From: Prochlorothrix hollandica PCC 9006 = CALU 1027
Lineage (GTDB): Bacteria; Cyanobacteriota; Cyanobacteriia; Prochlorotrichales; Prochlorotrichaceae
Direction: 5' to 3'
Length of the DNA stretch: 35,740 bases
NCBI RefSeq assembly: GCF_000332315.1
Contig: NZ_KB235941.1
Coordinates: 749,576-785,315, forward strand
The stretch's first letter is position 1; each line of letters opens with the position of its first letter. Positions 1 through 7,670 of this stretch are shown here, piece by piece. The position numbers were made by a program, and so were the translations under genes. The notes beneath the pieces were generated by a model. It was not told the origin of the DNA, did not search any database, and worked only from the letters and a program-made list of their open reading frames with translations.

Positions 1-100
1 GGGGAATCTGCCAAGGTGAAATAGACCCTCTCCCATCGCCTCAGGTCTGTTTTCTGAAGCCTGAAACCCTCATTCTCCCGTGACCCCCTGAATAATTACG
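1..100 (+). repeat. Family D/E dispersed repeat, E part (copy 1, truncated)
   Basis: This stretch matches the right half of copies ending near 23661, 27263 and (inverted) 30224. Shared blocks include CCTCAGGTCTGTT, GCCTGAAACCCTCATTCTCC and the end CTGAATAATTAC. The D half found in the other copies is absent or lies outside the window. The element ends abruptly at about 99, where a toxin-antitoxin remnant begins. Boundaries come from comparing the copies by eye. Confidence 0.7.
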
Positions 101-252
101 ATGAAGCTTTGGTGCAAGAGGCGTTGGCACTGGATAACCACAGCATCGGTCTCGATCGGGGGGTTGAGGTTGCGCTGCGGGAGTATGTTCAACGGCGCAA
201 AAGGCTCAAGATCCTAGAACTTTTCTGGGCCGCTAGACTACGATCGCGGTAA
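100..252 (+). pseudogene. VapB-type antitoxin remnant (5' truncated)
   Basis: The frame reads DEALVQEALALDNHS, then VEVALREYVQRRKRLKIL, then a TAA at 250-252. This matches the usual core of the ribbon-helix-helix VapB antitoxins (DUF2191 type): L-D-E-A-L-V-x-E-A-L, then a V-x-x-A-L-R-E-Y helix and a basic R-R-K-x-L-K segment. The first strand residues and any start codon are missing and are replaced by the end of the family E repeat. No VapC PIN-domain toxin follows; the next gene is unrelated. It is therefore probably a dead remnant. The fragment is short (about 50 codons), so confidence is moderate. Confidence 0.55.
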
Positions 253-277
253 AACTGTATGGGGTTGTATTAAGACG

Positions 278-718
278 ATGGCACCTAGGAAAAAAAGTCA
301 GAAGAAGAGTCAGAAGAAGGTATGGGTTTTTACTCCCCCGAAGCCAGTAAAACCCCAGGTGCCGGATTCTCTAAAGCGTCTTGTTCAAGAACAGGCGGAT
401 GATCTGATTGAAAATATTCTGAAACCCAAGCATGTAAAACCCGCTGAACCCGGTAAACTTTTCAATCACCCTGTTGATATTTATTCAAAGTGGTATCGCA
501 GTTATTTCTATTTCTGTGCCAAACATGATTATGCCTATCCAGATCCCATTAATCCATCTTTTGAAACCCGGTTTGCCAGGATGGAGTATGTGGAGGCTGA
601 TCTGTTTACTATTTCCTATATGCGGCACACGGGAAAATGGTATGAACTCTATGAAAAACTGCCTCTGTCTGAATGTTTAAGGTTAATCGCAGAAGGTCAC
701 CACTTTTTTATATCGTGA
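278..718 (+). CDS. Conserved cyanobacterial hypothetical protein, 146 aa
   Basis: The protein starts with a lysine-rich tail (residues 2-14, K-K-S-Q repeats), followed by a proline-rich stretch (VFTPPKPVKPQVPDSL). An alpha-helical segment (residues 30-50) leads to an aromatic-rich core with the motif DIYSKWYRSYFYFCAK (68-83) and a C-terminal part with YMRHTGKWYELYEKL. I recall proteins of this size and pattern as cyanobacterial hypotheticals, but no function is known to me. There is no signal peptide or membrane segment. The ATG at 278 has no clear Shine-Dalgarno. It lies 25 bp after the VapB remnant, but nothing indicates that it is a toxin. Confidence 0.75.
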   Translation: MAPRKKSQKKSQKKVWVFTPPKPVKPQVPDSLKRLVQEQADDLIENILKPKHVKPAEPGKLFNHPVDIYSKWYRSYFYFCAKHDYAYPDPINPSFETRFARMEYVEADLFTISYMRHTGKWYELYEKLPLSECLRLIAEGHHFFIS

Positions 719-1263
719 AGGGTCTGCAAATCGGCTCCCAGATAGCGACTGAAGTCGCGACTACAAACCTGAGCCTTGAACGGTTTCCCTCGTTCGTAAT
801 AACGACTTCAGTCGTTCCCCTCCACGAAGCTATGGATCTGAGCGACTGAAGTCGCTACTACAAACCTGAGCCTTGAACGGTTTCCCTCGTTCGTAATAAC
901 GACTTCAGTCGTTCCCCTCCCGACAATCCCCCTGGGAGAGCCGACTTGTAGTCGGCTTAGGGTCGAGTACAACTCGACAATCCCATGGAGGACTGAACAA
1001 CGTTCAACAGGATCCAGCCAATGTGATTAGGCATCACGACTCAGGCCAACAGATGCTAGCGATCGCCATCCCCCCACAGCATTATTTGAGTGAAACTCTC
1101 CAAAATCGGGATATACCACTTGATCAGATCATAGGTTTTTTGAATAATTGCCAGGTCTTTCATTTACTATCCTGTACCAATAAGTATAATTACTTAGTTG
1201 TCCTATCGGAAAAATTTTTGGCGCTTCGCGCAAGAAGGGTAAAAGGGTAAAAGAGCTAAAGGG
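719..1263. repeat. Gene-free stretch with a duplicated 80-bp palindrome-bearing repeat
   Basis: Two direct copies lie at 744-823 and 841-920 (period 97). They are almost identical; the only difference seen is GTCGCGACTA versus GTCGCTACTA. Each starts with the palindrome GCGACTGAAGTCGC and ends with a related one (AACGACTTCAGTCGTT), so each can fold into arms. At 940-985 a third related motif follows (GCCGACTTGTAGTCGGC and GTCGAGTACAACTCGAC). The remaining sequence to 1263 shows no gene I can support. Confidence 0.75.
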
Positions 1264-1953
1264 TTAGGAAGTCCTGGAGGCAAGAACAAGCCGAAAACCC
1301 CAGCAGTTGAAGAAGTTGACGCGCGAGAACCTGATGCGAAACGCCGACCGACAGTCCCACGGAAAGTAGATCCAAGATCCGCCACGCAGCACGCGGTAAT
1401 CATTAATATTACTATATGGTAATATAATTGATCCGTTAGACTTCATAGCATTTGATTTTGAATTGTAGTTGTCGGAATATTGATCCAAACACCATTCCCA
1501 CACATTACCGTGCATATCCGATAAACCCCAGCCATTGGCAGGGAACTGCCCCACCGGGGTTGGGTGAGCGAGATAGGCGGCTGTTGGCCCATTGTCCCGG
1601 TAAGAGGAAACACTCCAGTCATAATTGGCCAACTGGGGCGTAATCGTTTCCCCAAAGGCAAAGGGGGTTTCAGTGCCGGCCCGACAGCCATACTCCCACT
1701 CCGCCTCCGTCGGCAAACGCCACATCAACCCCGCCACCCCATAGTTTTGGTTCAAGAGGTCACAAAACGCCTGGGCATCGTCCCAAGTCACCTCAATCAT
1801 GGGCAAGCCATCACCCCTAAAGGCACTGCTGTTGTCCGCTAACCGCTGCCGATACTCCCGCACCTTGCTGGCGCTCCAGTACTGCTCTGCCAGGGCAAAC
1901 CACTGGGCCTGGGTTATCGTATAGCGGCCCATAAACAAGTCCGGCACCGTCAC
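1264..1953 (-). pseudogene. FGE-sulfatase (SUMF1/EgtB-type) domain, 3' part of a stop-split kinase fusion
   Basis: This frame continues the upstream kinase frame exactly. The kinase part ends D-S-D-E-G-P-stop and this part resumes H-S-V-T-V-P-D-L-F-M-G-R-Y. Together they give the continuous start of a formylglycine-generating-enzyme-like domain (T-M-G-S-P, then Y-x-I-T-Q-A-Q-W). Later landmarks are RLPTEAEWEYGCRAG, GLSDMHGNVWEWCLDQY, RVLRGGSW, CRSAFR and GFRLV. In cyanobacteria such domains are commonly fused to Ser/Thr kinases and are thought to be sensory or binding modules rather than sulfatase activators. The GTG at 1951-1953 could restart translation, but no Shine-Dalgarno precedes it. 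More likely this is the separated C-terminus of one gene (1264-3408). Confidence 0.8.
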
Positions 1954-1959
1954 GGAATG

Positions 1960-3408
1960 TTAGGGACCCTCATCAGAGTCTCGTCGCGGCTCACCATTGG
2001 GGGATCCCATGGTAAAGGTGCCCCCCCGCAGATACACCAGCCGCAACGGCACATTACCCGGTAAATTGACCCGATATTCCGAAGCTGGACCCGCCTCAAA
2101 CTGCTGTACCGTGCCATTTATATCCACCGTCGCCGTCGTAAACCTAAAGTCATCCACCGGCAACCCTAAGGGCTGGGACGGGGAGGGTTCTGGGGGAGTC
2201 TGTGGGGTCTGCGAGGGAGATTCCGGCGTAGCCGTCCCCTGGGATCCCGTTCCCCCATCGCCAGACGAACCCCCATCGCCAGCCGTCCCCCCAGACGTGC
2301 CCCCCTCCCCGACCTGGGTCCCGCCCGATCCCCCTAGTCCACCGCTGCCCCCGCCCGTTGGCGACCCCCCACCGGGCACCAGCCTGGGCAACACCAGGGC
2401 CGCCACACCAAACCCCGCCGCCCCCAACAGCCAGCGGCGACTGACCCGAGGGCGATCGCTGACCACCGTCGTCCCCGCCCGCAACTCCCGGAGCGCCTGG
2501 GCCGCCCCCCCTTGGGATCGTTCCCCCCGGCCATAGTTCCCCTGCACCCGCAGCATCTTATCCAACACCGCCCCCAGGGTCTTGTCCTGGATCCCACCGG
2601 GCACCCGCTGCCGCCAGCCCGCCACCCAGCTATAGCCATACTTGACGTGCAACTCATAGGAATTGCGCCCTGTCAGCAACTCCACACAGGTAATGGCCAA
2701 GCTATACAAATCACAGCTATAGTCCGCCTGACCCTGCTGAATTTGCTCTAGGGGTGCATAGCCCAGGGAGCCGATGGCCGTTCCCGGCAGAGCCATAATA
2801 CTGCCCTGTAAATCCTTAGACACCCCAAAATCAATCAGCACCAGTTGACCATTAAAGGGCTTCAGGTTCGGGACTTGACTCTGGCGCACCATGATATTGT
2901 CCGGCTTAATATCCCGATGGACTACCCCTAACTGATGGACATACTGCAACACCCCCAACAGAGACTCCAGGGTTTCCCGCGTCCGTCGCTCCGAAAACCG
3001 CTTCGCCTTCTCCAGATCCTGCTTCAGGCTCGGCCCTTCAACATACTGCTGCACCAGGTAGAGGTAACCTCGATCCTCAAATTCATCAATTAGCCCCGGA
3101 ATTTGGGGATTCTCCCCTAGGGTTCGCAGACGATCTGCTTCTTCCTTGAATAAACTTTGGGCTTTCTGGATGGCCCAGGTTCCCTGGCTTTGGGGCACAA
3201 ACTGCTTGATCACACAGGCTAGTTTGTTACTCGTATCCAACCCCTTGTAGGTGCGGCCAAAGCCCCCTTGTCCCAAGAATTTTTCGAGGTCAAACCGTCC
3301 ATTGAGCAGGGGCGGCACCAGCAGACAGGGGGGCTGGGGTTGGCGGCGATCGCTACACTGATTGGGATTAGCGGGATCCTGGCACTGGGGATTTAAGCAA
3401 AAAGCCAT
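1960..3408 (-). CDS. Membrane-anchored Ser/Thr protein kinase, cut short before its FGE domain
   Basis: This is a Hanks-type kinase. Numbered from the ATG at 3408, it has a short cysteine motif (CLNPQC, residues 4-9) typical of cyanobacterial kinases, a glycine loop GQGGFG (46-51), K68 in VIKQF, catalytic HRDIKPDN (164-171), DFG (193-195) and an APLEQ activation-segment end. One membrane helix lies at about 325-345, followed by a Gly/Ser/Pro/Thr-rich linker (346-415) and the first strand of an FGE domain (R-G-G-T-F-T-M-G-S). The frame then meets TAA at 1960-1962. The longer start at 3453 adds 15 residues that are not part of the usual N-terminus, so the start M-A-F-C-L-N-P was chosen. The kinase domain looks intact and the product could still be active. 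Confidence 0.85.
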   Translation of the reverse strand: MAFCLNPQCQDPANPNQCSDRRQPQPPCLLVPPLLNGRFDLEKFLGQGGFGRTYKGLDTSNKLACVIKQFVPQSQGTWAIQKAQSLFKEEADRLRTLGENPQIPGLIDEFEDRGYLYLVQQYVEGPSLKQDLEKAKRFSERRTRETLESLLGVLQYVHQLGVVHRDIKPDNIMVRQSQVPNLKPFNGQLVLIDFGVSKDLQGSIMALPGTAIGSLGYAPLEQIQQGQADYSCDLYSLAITCVELLTGRNSYELHVKYGYSWVAGWRQRVPGGIQDKTLGAVLDKMLRVQGNYGRGERSQGGAAQALRELRAGTTVVSDRPRVSRRWLLGAAGFGVAALVLPRLVPGGGSPTGGGSGGLGGSGGTQVGEGGTSGGTAGDGGSSGDGGTGSQGTATPESPSQTPQTPPEPSPSQPLGLPVDDFRFTTATVDINGTVQQFEAGPASEYRVNLPGNVPLRLVYLRGGTFTMGSPNGEPRRDSDEGP

Positions 3409-3466
3409 AGCAACAGCCTGGGGGGAAAACAACGGAAAAAGATACGGGTGCATCCCGCGTTGGCTG

Positions 3467-3567
3467 CCCTCACCCTAAATCCCTCTCCCAGGACGGGAGA
3501 GGGACTTTGAAGAATTCTGGCTCCCCGTCTCCCGCCCTGGGAGAAGGGGCTGGGGGATGAGGGGCAA
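3467..3567 (+). repeat. Family G repeat (CCCTCACCCTAAATCCCTC type), copy 1
   Basis: The block CCCTCACCCTAAATCCCTC, then CCAGGACGGGAGAGGGACTT, recurs inverted at 15601-15646. It contains a hairpin (CCCTCTCCC versus GGGAGAGGG). A related second segment (CTCCCGCCCTGGGAG, then AAGGGGCTGGGGGATGAGGG) follows to about 3567. Repeats of this type are widespread in bacterial intergenic regions. It lies between cruP (3' end) and the kinase gene (5' end). Confidence 0.7.
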
Positions 3568-3695
3568 GTTGCCAAACTGGGATGCTCCCAAAAATACTCT
3601 TAGGTTACCCCACTTTTTCCAGACTGTCACGATTGCCTTACCCTAAAATCCCCCACAATTTCCCTGGCTAGGGGTTAGGCCAGCACCGACATTGC

Positions 3696-5363
3696 TTAAC
3701 CGTGGTAATCCTGGCCCGACCCAAACCGCAGCGCCTCAATCCATTGGTGATAGCGGTAGCGCTGACCATCAGACAACCCCGATCGCAGCCACGGCTCCAG
3801 CCCCACCGCCACCGGCAACAGCACCGTATACAGCGCCAACGCCAGATAATGGAACAGCCACTCCACCAACGTCGGCACCCCGATTTGGGGCAACAGCCGA
3901 GGCACCAACAGGGGATTTTGTAGCCCCACCTTAACCATGGTTTGGGCCAGAGCCGGGAACTGCACCACATCCTGCATAAACGGCTTCAGCACCGCCAGAC
4001 CCGATCGATCCATCACCCGAAACACCGCTCCCAGCACCTGATTAATTTGCTGGGGAGCCACCCGCTGCCCCACTGCCACACTCATCGATCGCTGAAACAG
4101 CCACGTCACCGACAAACTGGGTTGATAGGGTTGCAACAGCCCCAGATCGCCCCGGCCTACGCAATCGTGGCGCAGTGCCTCATCCAAACCGCGATCGAGG
4201 CGCTGCAAATGGCGCAATAGGGCACCGAAACCGCCAAAACTGAGGGGGGACTGATTGCCGCTGCTGTCCCCCAGGGCCAAGAGGCGATCCCAGGGCAAGG
4301 GCAGGGGGCTGCGGCGATAGCTGGGCAAAATCCCAAACAAAGCCCGCTGCACCGTCAACTGCTCCAGATCCACCCCTTGATAGCTGGGCAACAGGCGAAA
4401 ATACTCCTCAAATAACTGGCCCAAACTGGGGCGATCGGGGTGGGCATCCACATAGGTAAACAAATAGGTAGTGCGGCCATCCTGGGCCGGGAACGCCTCC
4501 CAAAAATACTGGCACTGCTGGGCCATGGGCGTAAACGAGGCAAACAGATCCCCCGTGCTGTTGTCCGGGAACCCCTGGGCACAGGTGCCCACCACCAAGC
4601 ACACCGCATCGGGTTTCTGGCCTTGGCGAGCCTGGGCCGCAATGGGGGAAAAATGGCCCATGGCATCCAGCAGTAGCCGCCCCCGCAGGACGGTTTGGCT
4701 GGTCTCCGTGTCTGGCGTGCCGCTGCGTTGGTTTACATTCAGAGTCACTGCTACACCATCGGGGTGGACGATCGCCCCCTCAAAGGCCGTATATTCCCAC
4801 AACTGCCCCCCCGCCGCCAGGAACTTAGCCTTGACCCGCTCCAGCAAATAAACCGGATCTACCCCAATATTGAGGACATCCCGAATCCAAATATCATCCC
4901 CAGAGCCAAAGCTAATGCGTCCGGGGTTATACTCCGTGACCATGGCTTGATCCAGCTCTGCCGCCGTCAGTAGCCCCAGGTCCACCAGGGTTTGCAGTTC
5001 TTGGCGGGAAATATTCCACTCCTGCACCCGCCCCCGCAGTTGTCCCCGCTCCACCAAGGCCACCCGCCAGCCCCGCTGGGCCAACGCCGCCCCCACAAAC
5101 ACCCCCAAGGTGGCCCCGCTGATGATCACATCCCAGTCCAGGGATCCCAGATTCTGGGGGCTGGTGCCGATGACCTGGGGGGGAGATGCCGGGGCCGATC
5201 GCAGGGCTTGCCAGCGGCGATCGGCCTGACACAGGTTCTCCCAACTGCCATCCCCTAGGGTTGTCAGGATCTGTTGAGTCAGGGAGTGCGTCAGGGAGTC
5301 AGTCAGGGAGGGGCGATCGTCCACGGGTTCAGCAGCAACGGAGGGGAAAACCATGGGGTTCAA
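3696..5363 (-). CDS. cruP: CruA/CruP-family lycopene cyclase-like FAD protein, 555 aa (probably CruP)
   Basis: The N-terminal 75 residues are low in conservation. A Rossmann-type nucleotide-binding segment follows (LDWDVIISGATLGVFVG, 75-91, ending V-A-L-V-E-R-G). The motifs EWNISRQEL, EYNPGRISF and RDVLNIGVDPVYLLE are, from memory, signatures of the CruA/CruP branch of flavoprotein lycopene cyclases. In this family CruA makes monocyclic or bicyclic carotenes from lycopene in the thylakoid or plasma membrane, while CruP is a paralogue with weaker or protective activity. The length (555 aa, compared with about 650 for CruA) favours CruP. It lies 47 bp downstream of psbN on the same strand, so co-transcription is possible. 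Confidence 0.8.
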   Translation of the reverse strand: MNPMVFPSVAAEPVDDRPSLTDSLTHSLTQQILTTLGDGSWENLCQADRRWQALRSAPASPPQVIGTSPQNLGSLDWDVIISGATLGVFVGAALAQRGWRVALVERGQLRGRVQEWNISRQELQTLVDLGLLTAAELDQAMVTEYNPGRISFGSGDDIWIRDVLNIGVDPVYLLERVKAKFLAAGGQLWEYTAFEGAIVHPDGVAVTLNVNQRSGTPDTETSQTVLRGRLLLDAMGHFSPIAAQARQGQKPDAVCLVVGTCAQGFPDNSTGDLFASFTPMAQQCQYFWEAFPAQDGRTTYLFTYVDAHPDRPSLGQLFEEYFRLLPSYQGVDLEQLTVQRALFGILPSYRRSPLPLPWDRLLALGDSSGNQSPLSFGGFGALLRHLQRLDRGLDEALRHDCVGRGDLGLLQPYQPSLSVTWLFQRSMSVAVGQRVAPQQINQVLGAVFRVMDRSGLAVLKPFMQDVVQFPALAQTMVKVGLQNPLLVPRLLPQIGVPTLVEWLFHYLALALYTVLLPVAVGLEPWLRSGLSDGQRYRYHQWIEALRFGSGQDYHG

Positions 5364-5410
5364 TGGCTCCAGTGTATGAGTGGGGTGATGGGAAGACAGA
5401 CTAGAACTGT

Positions 5411-5551
5411 TTAGTCTTCGTGATCTTCAAAGGGGTCGGCTAGATCCTTGGCGGGGGGACCGAAGGCGATGTAAACGGAAAAGCCCGTGAGACCAATGAC
5501 GATCGCGGCGAGAGTGAGGCCAAGGGAGAGGGCGGGGGAGGATGATTCCAT
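5411..5551 (-). CDS. psbN: Photosystem II protein PsbN, 46 aa
   Basis: Reading from the ATG at 5551, the protein starts M-E-S-S-S-P-A-L-S and has one membrane helix (about residues 8-28). It then has the PsbN signature GFSVYIAFGPP, residues 39-46 D-P-F-E-D-H-E-D and the stop. PsbN is a thylakoid membrane protein needed for photosystem II assembly and repair rather than a stable subunit. It is encoded opposite to psbH, as in other cyanobacteria and plastids. It is followed after 47 bp by cruP on the same strand. The gene is too short to show up in a coarse ORF scan, but its identity is clear from the C-terminus. Confidence 0.92.
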   Translation of the reverse strand: MESSSPALSLGLTLAAIVIGLTGFSVYIAFGPPAKDLADPFEDHED

Positions 5552-5778
5552 GGTTTTAATAGGAGGGTGTTTAATACGGGGTCAGCATGGCTGAAGGGGC
5601 GATCGTTGCCCCTGGACCGAGGACCTTGATTTGTTACAGTTTATTACAAAACTATCGATTCAGGATAGGGGAATTTTGCAAGGGGGGGGAAGAACGGGGG
5701 AAAGACAGGGGATCCGATCGCCGCCAATCTCGCCATCCCAAGAAAATGGCGCGTGTCCCCCCAAGCTATGATATTAGC

Positions 5779-5827
5779 TTCATTCGCGAAAGCCCCGCAC
5801 TCTGCCGAAGGCGAGTGTCGGGATGAA
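5779..5827 (+). other. Structured hairpin 1 (IS200/IS605-end-like)
   Basis: Arms TTCAT/ATGAA enclose CCCG-CACTC, a bulged T, GCC, the loop GAA, GGC, GAGTG, a bulged T and CGGG. The design matches hairpin 2 at 6150-6186 in stem layout and bulge positions, but the distal stem bases differ. Similar GAAGCCC-GCAC...GTGTCGGG ends are, from memory, typical of the right ends of cyanobacterial IS200/IS605-group elements. Confidence 0.55.
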
Positions 5828-6149
5828 AGCGAGGTGGTTGCGAGTCCCCCTCAAAGTTATGCCTAGCCTTTGCGTGGCGACGGAGAGGGGAGACGAGCAG
5901 CCGCCAATCTGGTAAAATTGAACCAGCATGACAGGGTTAATTTTCCCCTGATCGGTACGCTTTCGACCGACAACTGGAGTTGACCGACCCGTAGGCCCAG
6001 GCTGCAAGTCCCCCGTTTCCAACGTTGCAATAGAGAGCATTTTCGAGACAAGCCTCCTCTTGGAGAAAATATCAATAGTGGGGCTGGCCGTCTTCCTCAC
6101 TATAAAAAGCTCGAATCGGCTAACCAGAGGTAAAACTCGCGCCGTGGGA

Positions 6150-6192
6150 GAAGCCCGCACCGTATGCTTGCATCGGTGTCGGGAGTACGTCA
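6150..6192 (+). other. Structured hairpin 2 (IS200/IS605-end-like)
   Basis: GAAGCCCG starts at 6150. The stem is CCCG-CACCG, bulged T, ATGC, loop TT, GCAT, CGGTG, bulged T, CGGG, followed by AGTACGTCAC. It has the same architecture as hairpin 1, but the paired bases are changed in both arms. It ends about 50 bp upstream of psbH. Confidence 0.55.
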
Positions 6193-6195
6193 CTA

Positions 6196-6225
6196 TTGCA
6201 ATAGCTTAAAACCCCTTCATACTAT
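6196..6225 (+). promoter_or_regulatory. Possible psbH promoter
   Basis: TTGCAA (6196-6201) and TACTAT (6220-6225) are separated by 18 bp and resemble sigma-70-type -35 and -10 boxes. The predicted start would lie only about 10 nt before the psbH ATG at 6242, leaving little leader, so this may not be the main promoter. Confidence 0.3.
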
Positions 6226-6241
6226 CTATCGCAGGTTAATC

Positions 6242-6436
6242 ATGGGACAAAAAACTGCTCTAAGTAATTTTCTCAAACCCTTTAACTCCAACGCAGGTAA
6301 AGTGGTACCGGGCTGGGGAACCACTCCCCTGATGGGCCTGTTCATGGGTCTTCTCTTTGTTTTTCTGCTGATCATTCTTCAGATCTACAACTCCACCATC
6401 GTCTTAGACGCTTTCTCTGTCAACGTCGGCGGATAA
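6242..6436 (+). CDS. psbH: Photosystem II reaction centre protein PsbH, 64 aa
   Basis: The protein starts M-G-Q-K-T-A-L-S, continues with [20 protein letters not shown] and has one membrane helix at about 28-48 ([14 protein letters not shown]). It ends [16 protein letters not shown]. This is the standard cyanobacterial PsbH length and sequence. PsbH binds near CP47 in photosystem II and stabilises the acceptor side and dimer. An in-frame extension to 6164 exists but runs into hairpin 2 and is not part of the family, so the ATG at 6242 is used. The gene diverges from psbN and precedes tatA, an order I believe is common in cyanobacteria. A terminator follows at 6463. Confidence 0.96.
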   Translation: MGQKTALSNFLKPFNSNAGKVVPGWGTTPLMGLFMGLLFVFLLIILQIYNSTIVLDAFSVNVGG

Positions 6437-6462
6437 GCGCTAAGTTTCATTTCAGCGCTAGG

Positions 6463-6500
6463 GGGCGTACAGGGGCAAGGTTCCACTGTGCGCCCTTCTT
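6463..6500 (+). terminator. Rho-independent-type terminator after psbH
   Basis: The 10-bp stem GGGCGTACAG (6463-6472) pairs with CTGTGCGCCC (6486-6495), with one T-G pair, and is followed by TTCTT. It lies 26 bp after the psbH stop. A second small arm pair (AGCGCT at 6436-6441 and 6454-6459) sits just upstream. Confidence 0.7.
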
Positions 6501-6887
6501 TGTGTGTCCGGCGTATCTGGCGTGTCTAGACGTGGTTGCCGCGTGTGTCTAGACGTGGTTGCCGTGCCCAAAACAGTGTCTTTTGTCAGCCAAGCAGGTT
6601 TTAGAGGCCATCTCCTTTATCCCTGGCCCTGGCTAGATCCCCACTCTCCCCCAGGGCATCGCTGTTTTCCGGACTGACTGGGGATGGGGAGGGCAAAGGG
6701 CTTAAACTGGTTTCAGCTTAAACTGGTTGCCAGGGTGCCTAAGGGGTCCGGTAGCCCCTAGCCCGATGGGGGGAGCGGCTGGGTTCGGTGGGGCGATCCT
6801 AACCTCAGGGTTTCCAGGTTGAGTGTTTCCAGGCTGACTATTTCCAGGCGTAAAGCCCCCAAAATTTGTTAACAGGGAGAAAATACG
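6501..6887. other. Gene-free spacer before tatA with a short direct repeat
   Basis: GTGTCTAGACGTGGTTGCCG is repeated at 6522-6541 and 6545-6564 (period 23). A second loose repeat of TTTCCAGG units precedes tatA (about 6808-6848). AACAGGGAGAAAA just before 6888 is a plausible ribosome-binding site for tatA. No gene is seen. Confidence 0.6.
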
Positions 6888-7670
6888 GTGAATGTTTTTG
6901 GCATTGGTTTACCCGAACTGGCGGTGATTTTAGTGTTGGCGCTGTTGGTGTTTGGGCCTAAGAAGCTGCCGGAAATTGGGCGCAATTTAGCCAAAGCCTT
7001 GGGCAGTTTTCAGAAAGCCTCCCAGGAATTTGAGGCGGAAATGAAGCGAGGGGCCGCAGAGTTGGAAAAATCGACGACGATCGCCCCCAATCCTGCCCCA
7101 ACTCCTCCGGTGGAACCCCAGTCCGGCCCGCTCCTGACGGCGGCGGAAACTCCTGCGATCGAGATTGCCGCGATCGAGACTCCCATTGTTGAAACCCCTG
7201 TCGCCGCCCCCCCACAGGTAGCCACCCCCGCTCCTGCTGCTGAGGTTCCGGTTGCTGAAGCCGTCACCGCCCCCCCAGAGGTAGCCGCCCCTGTTGCTGT
7301 GGCTGAGGCTCCGGTTGCTGAGTCTGCCCCCGTTGCTGAATCTCCGGTTGCTGAGACTCCGGTTGTCGAGACTCCGGTTGCTGAGTCTGCCCCCGTTGCT
7401 GAATCTCCGGTTGTCGAGGCTCCGGTTGCTGAGTCTCCGGTTGTCGAGACTCCGGTTGCTGAGTCTGCCCCCGTTGCTGAGTCTCCGGTTGCTGAGACTC
7501 CGGTTGTCGAGGCTCCGGTTGCTGAGTCTGCCCCCGTTGCTGAGACTCCGGTTGCTGAGTCTGCCCCTGGAGCCGAGTCCCCCACGATCGCAGCCGCCCC
7601 CGCCGAGGACTCCCCCGCCGACACCATCGCCCAGGCCACCCCTGACCCCACCTCTGACCCCACGACCTGA
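6888..7670 (+). CDS. tatA: Twin-arginine translocase subunit TatA/TatB-like with long repetitive tail, 260 aa
   Basis: The N-terminus (residues 1-60) is a normal TatA/Hcf106 unit: a membrane helix at 6-22 (LPELAVILVLALLVFGPKKL), the F-G-P-K-K hinge, then an amphipathic helix (PEIGRNLAKALGSFQKASQEF). TatA oligomers form the pore for folded twin-arginine precursors at the thylakoid and plasma membranes. Residues 62-260 are an Ala/Pro/Val/Glu-rich tail dominated by P-V-A-E-S/T and P-V-V-E units repeated some 25 times. Typical cyanobacterial TatA is far shorter. The GTG at 6888 is used because no in-frame ATG precedes the helix and a purine-rich site lies upstream. Confidence 0.9.
   Translation: MNVFGIGLPELAVILVLALLVFGPKKLPEIGRNLAKALGSFQKASQEFEAEMKRGAAELEKSTTIAPNPAPTPPVEPQSGPLLTAAETPAIEIAAIETPIVETPVAAPPQVATPAPAAEVPVAEAVTAPPEVAAPVAVAEAPVAESAPVAESPVAETPVVETPVAESAPVAESPVVEAPVAESPVVETPVAESAPVAESPVAETPVVEAPVAESAPVAETPVAESAPGAESPTIAAAPAEDSPADTIAQATPDPTSDPTT

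Larger units (their letters stand above)
5552..6241. other. 690-bp psbN-psbH spacer, probable mobile-element remnant
   Basis: No gene is supported here, although open frames exist on the minus strand. The spacer holds two hairpins of the same design (5779-5827 and 6150-6186, listed separately) in the same orientation, about 370 bp apart. A smaller arm pair (ATTTTC versus GAAAAT enclosing CAAG/CTTG) lies at about 6040-6070. The spacing is much larger than I would expect for this gene pair, which suggests inserted DNA. Confidence 0.5.

Noticed and set aside
1023-1250. 75-aa plus-strand reading frame
   Set aside because: It starts with GTG inside repeat-flanking sequence, shows no motif or ribosome-binding site, and ends in low-complexity sequence.
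5780-6193. 137-aa minus-strand reading frame between psbN and psbH
   Set aside because: It runs through both structured hairpins, is rich in Arg/Thr/Ser without recognisable motifs, and is better explained as a non-coding element remnant.
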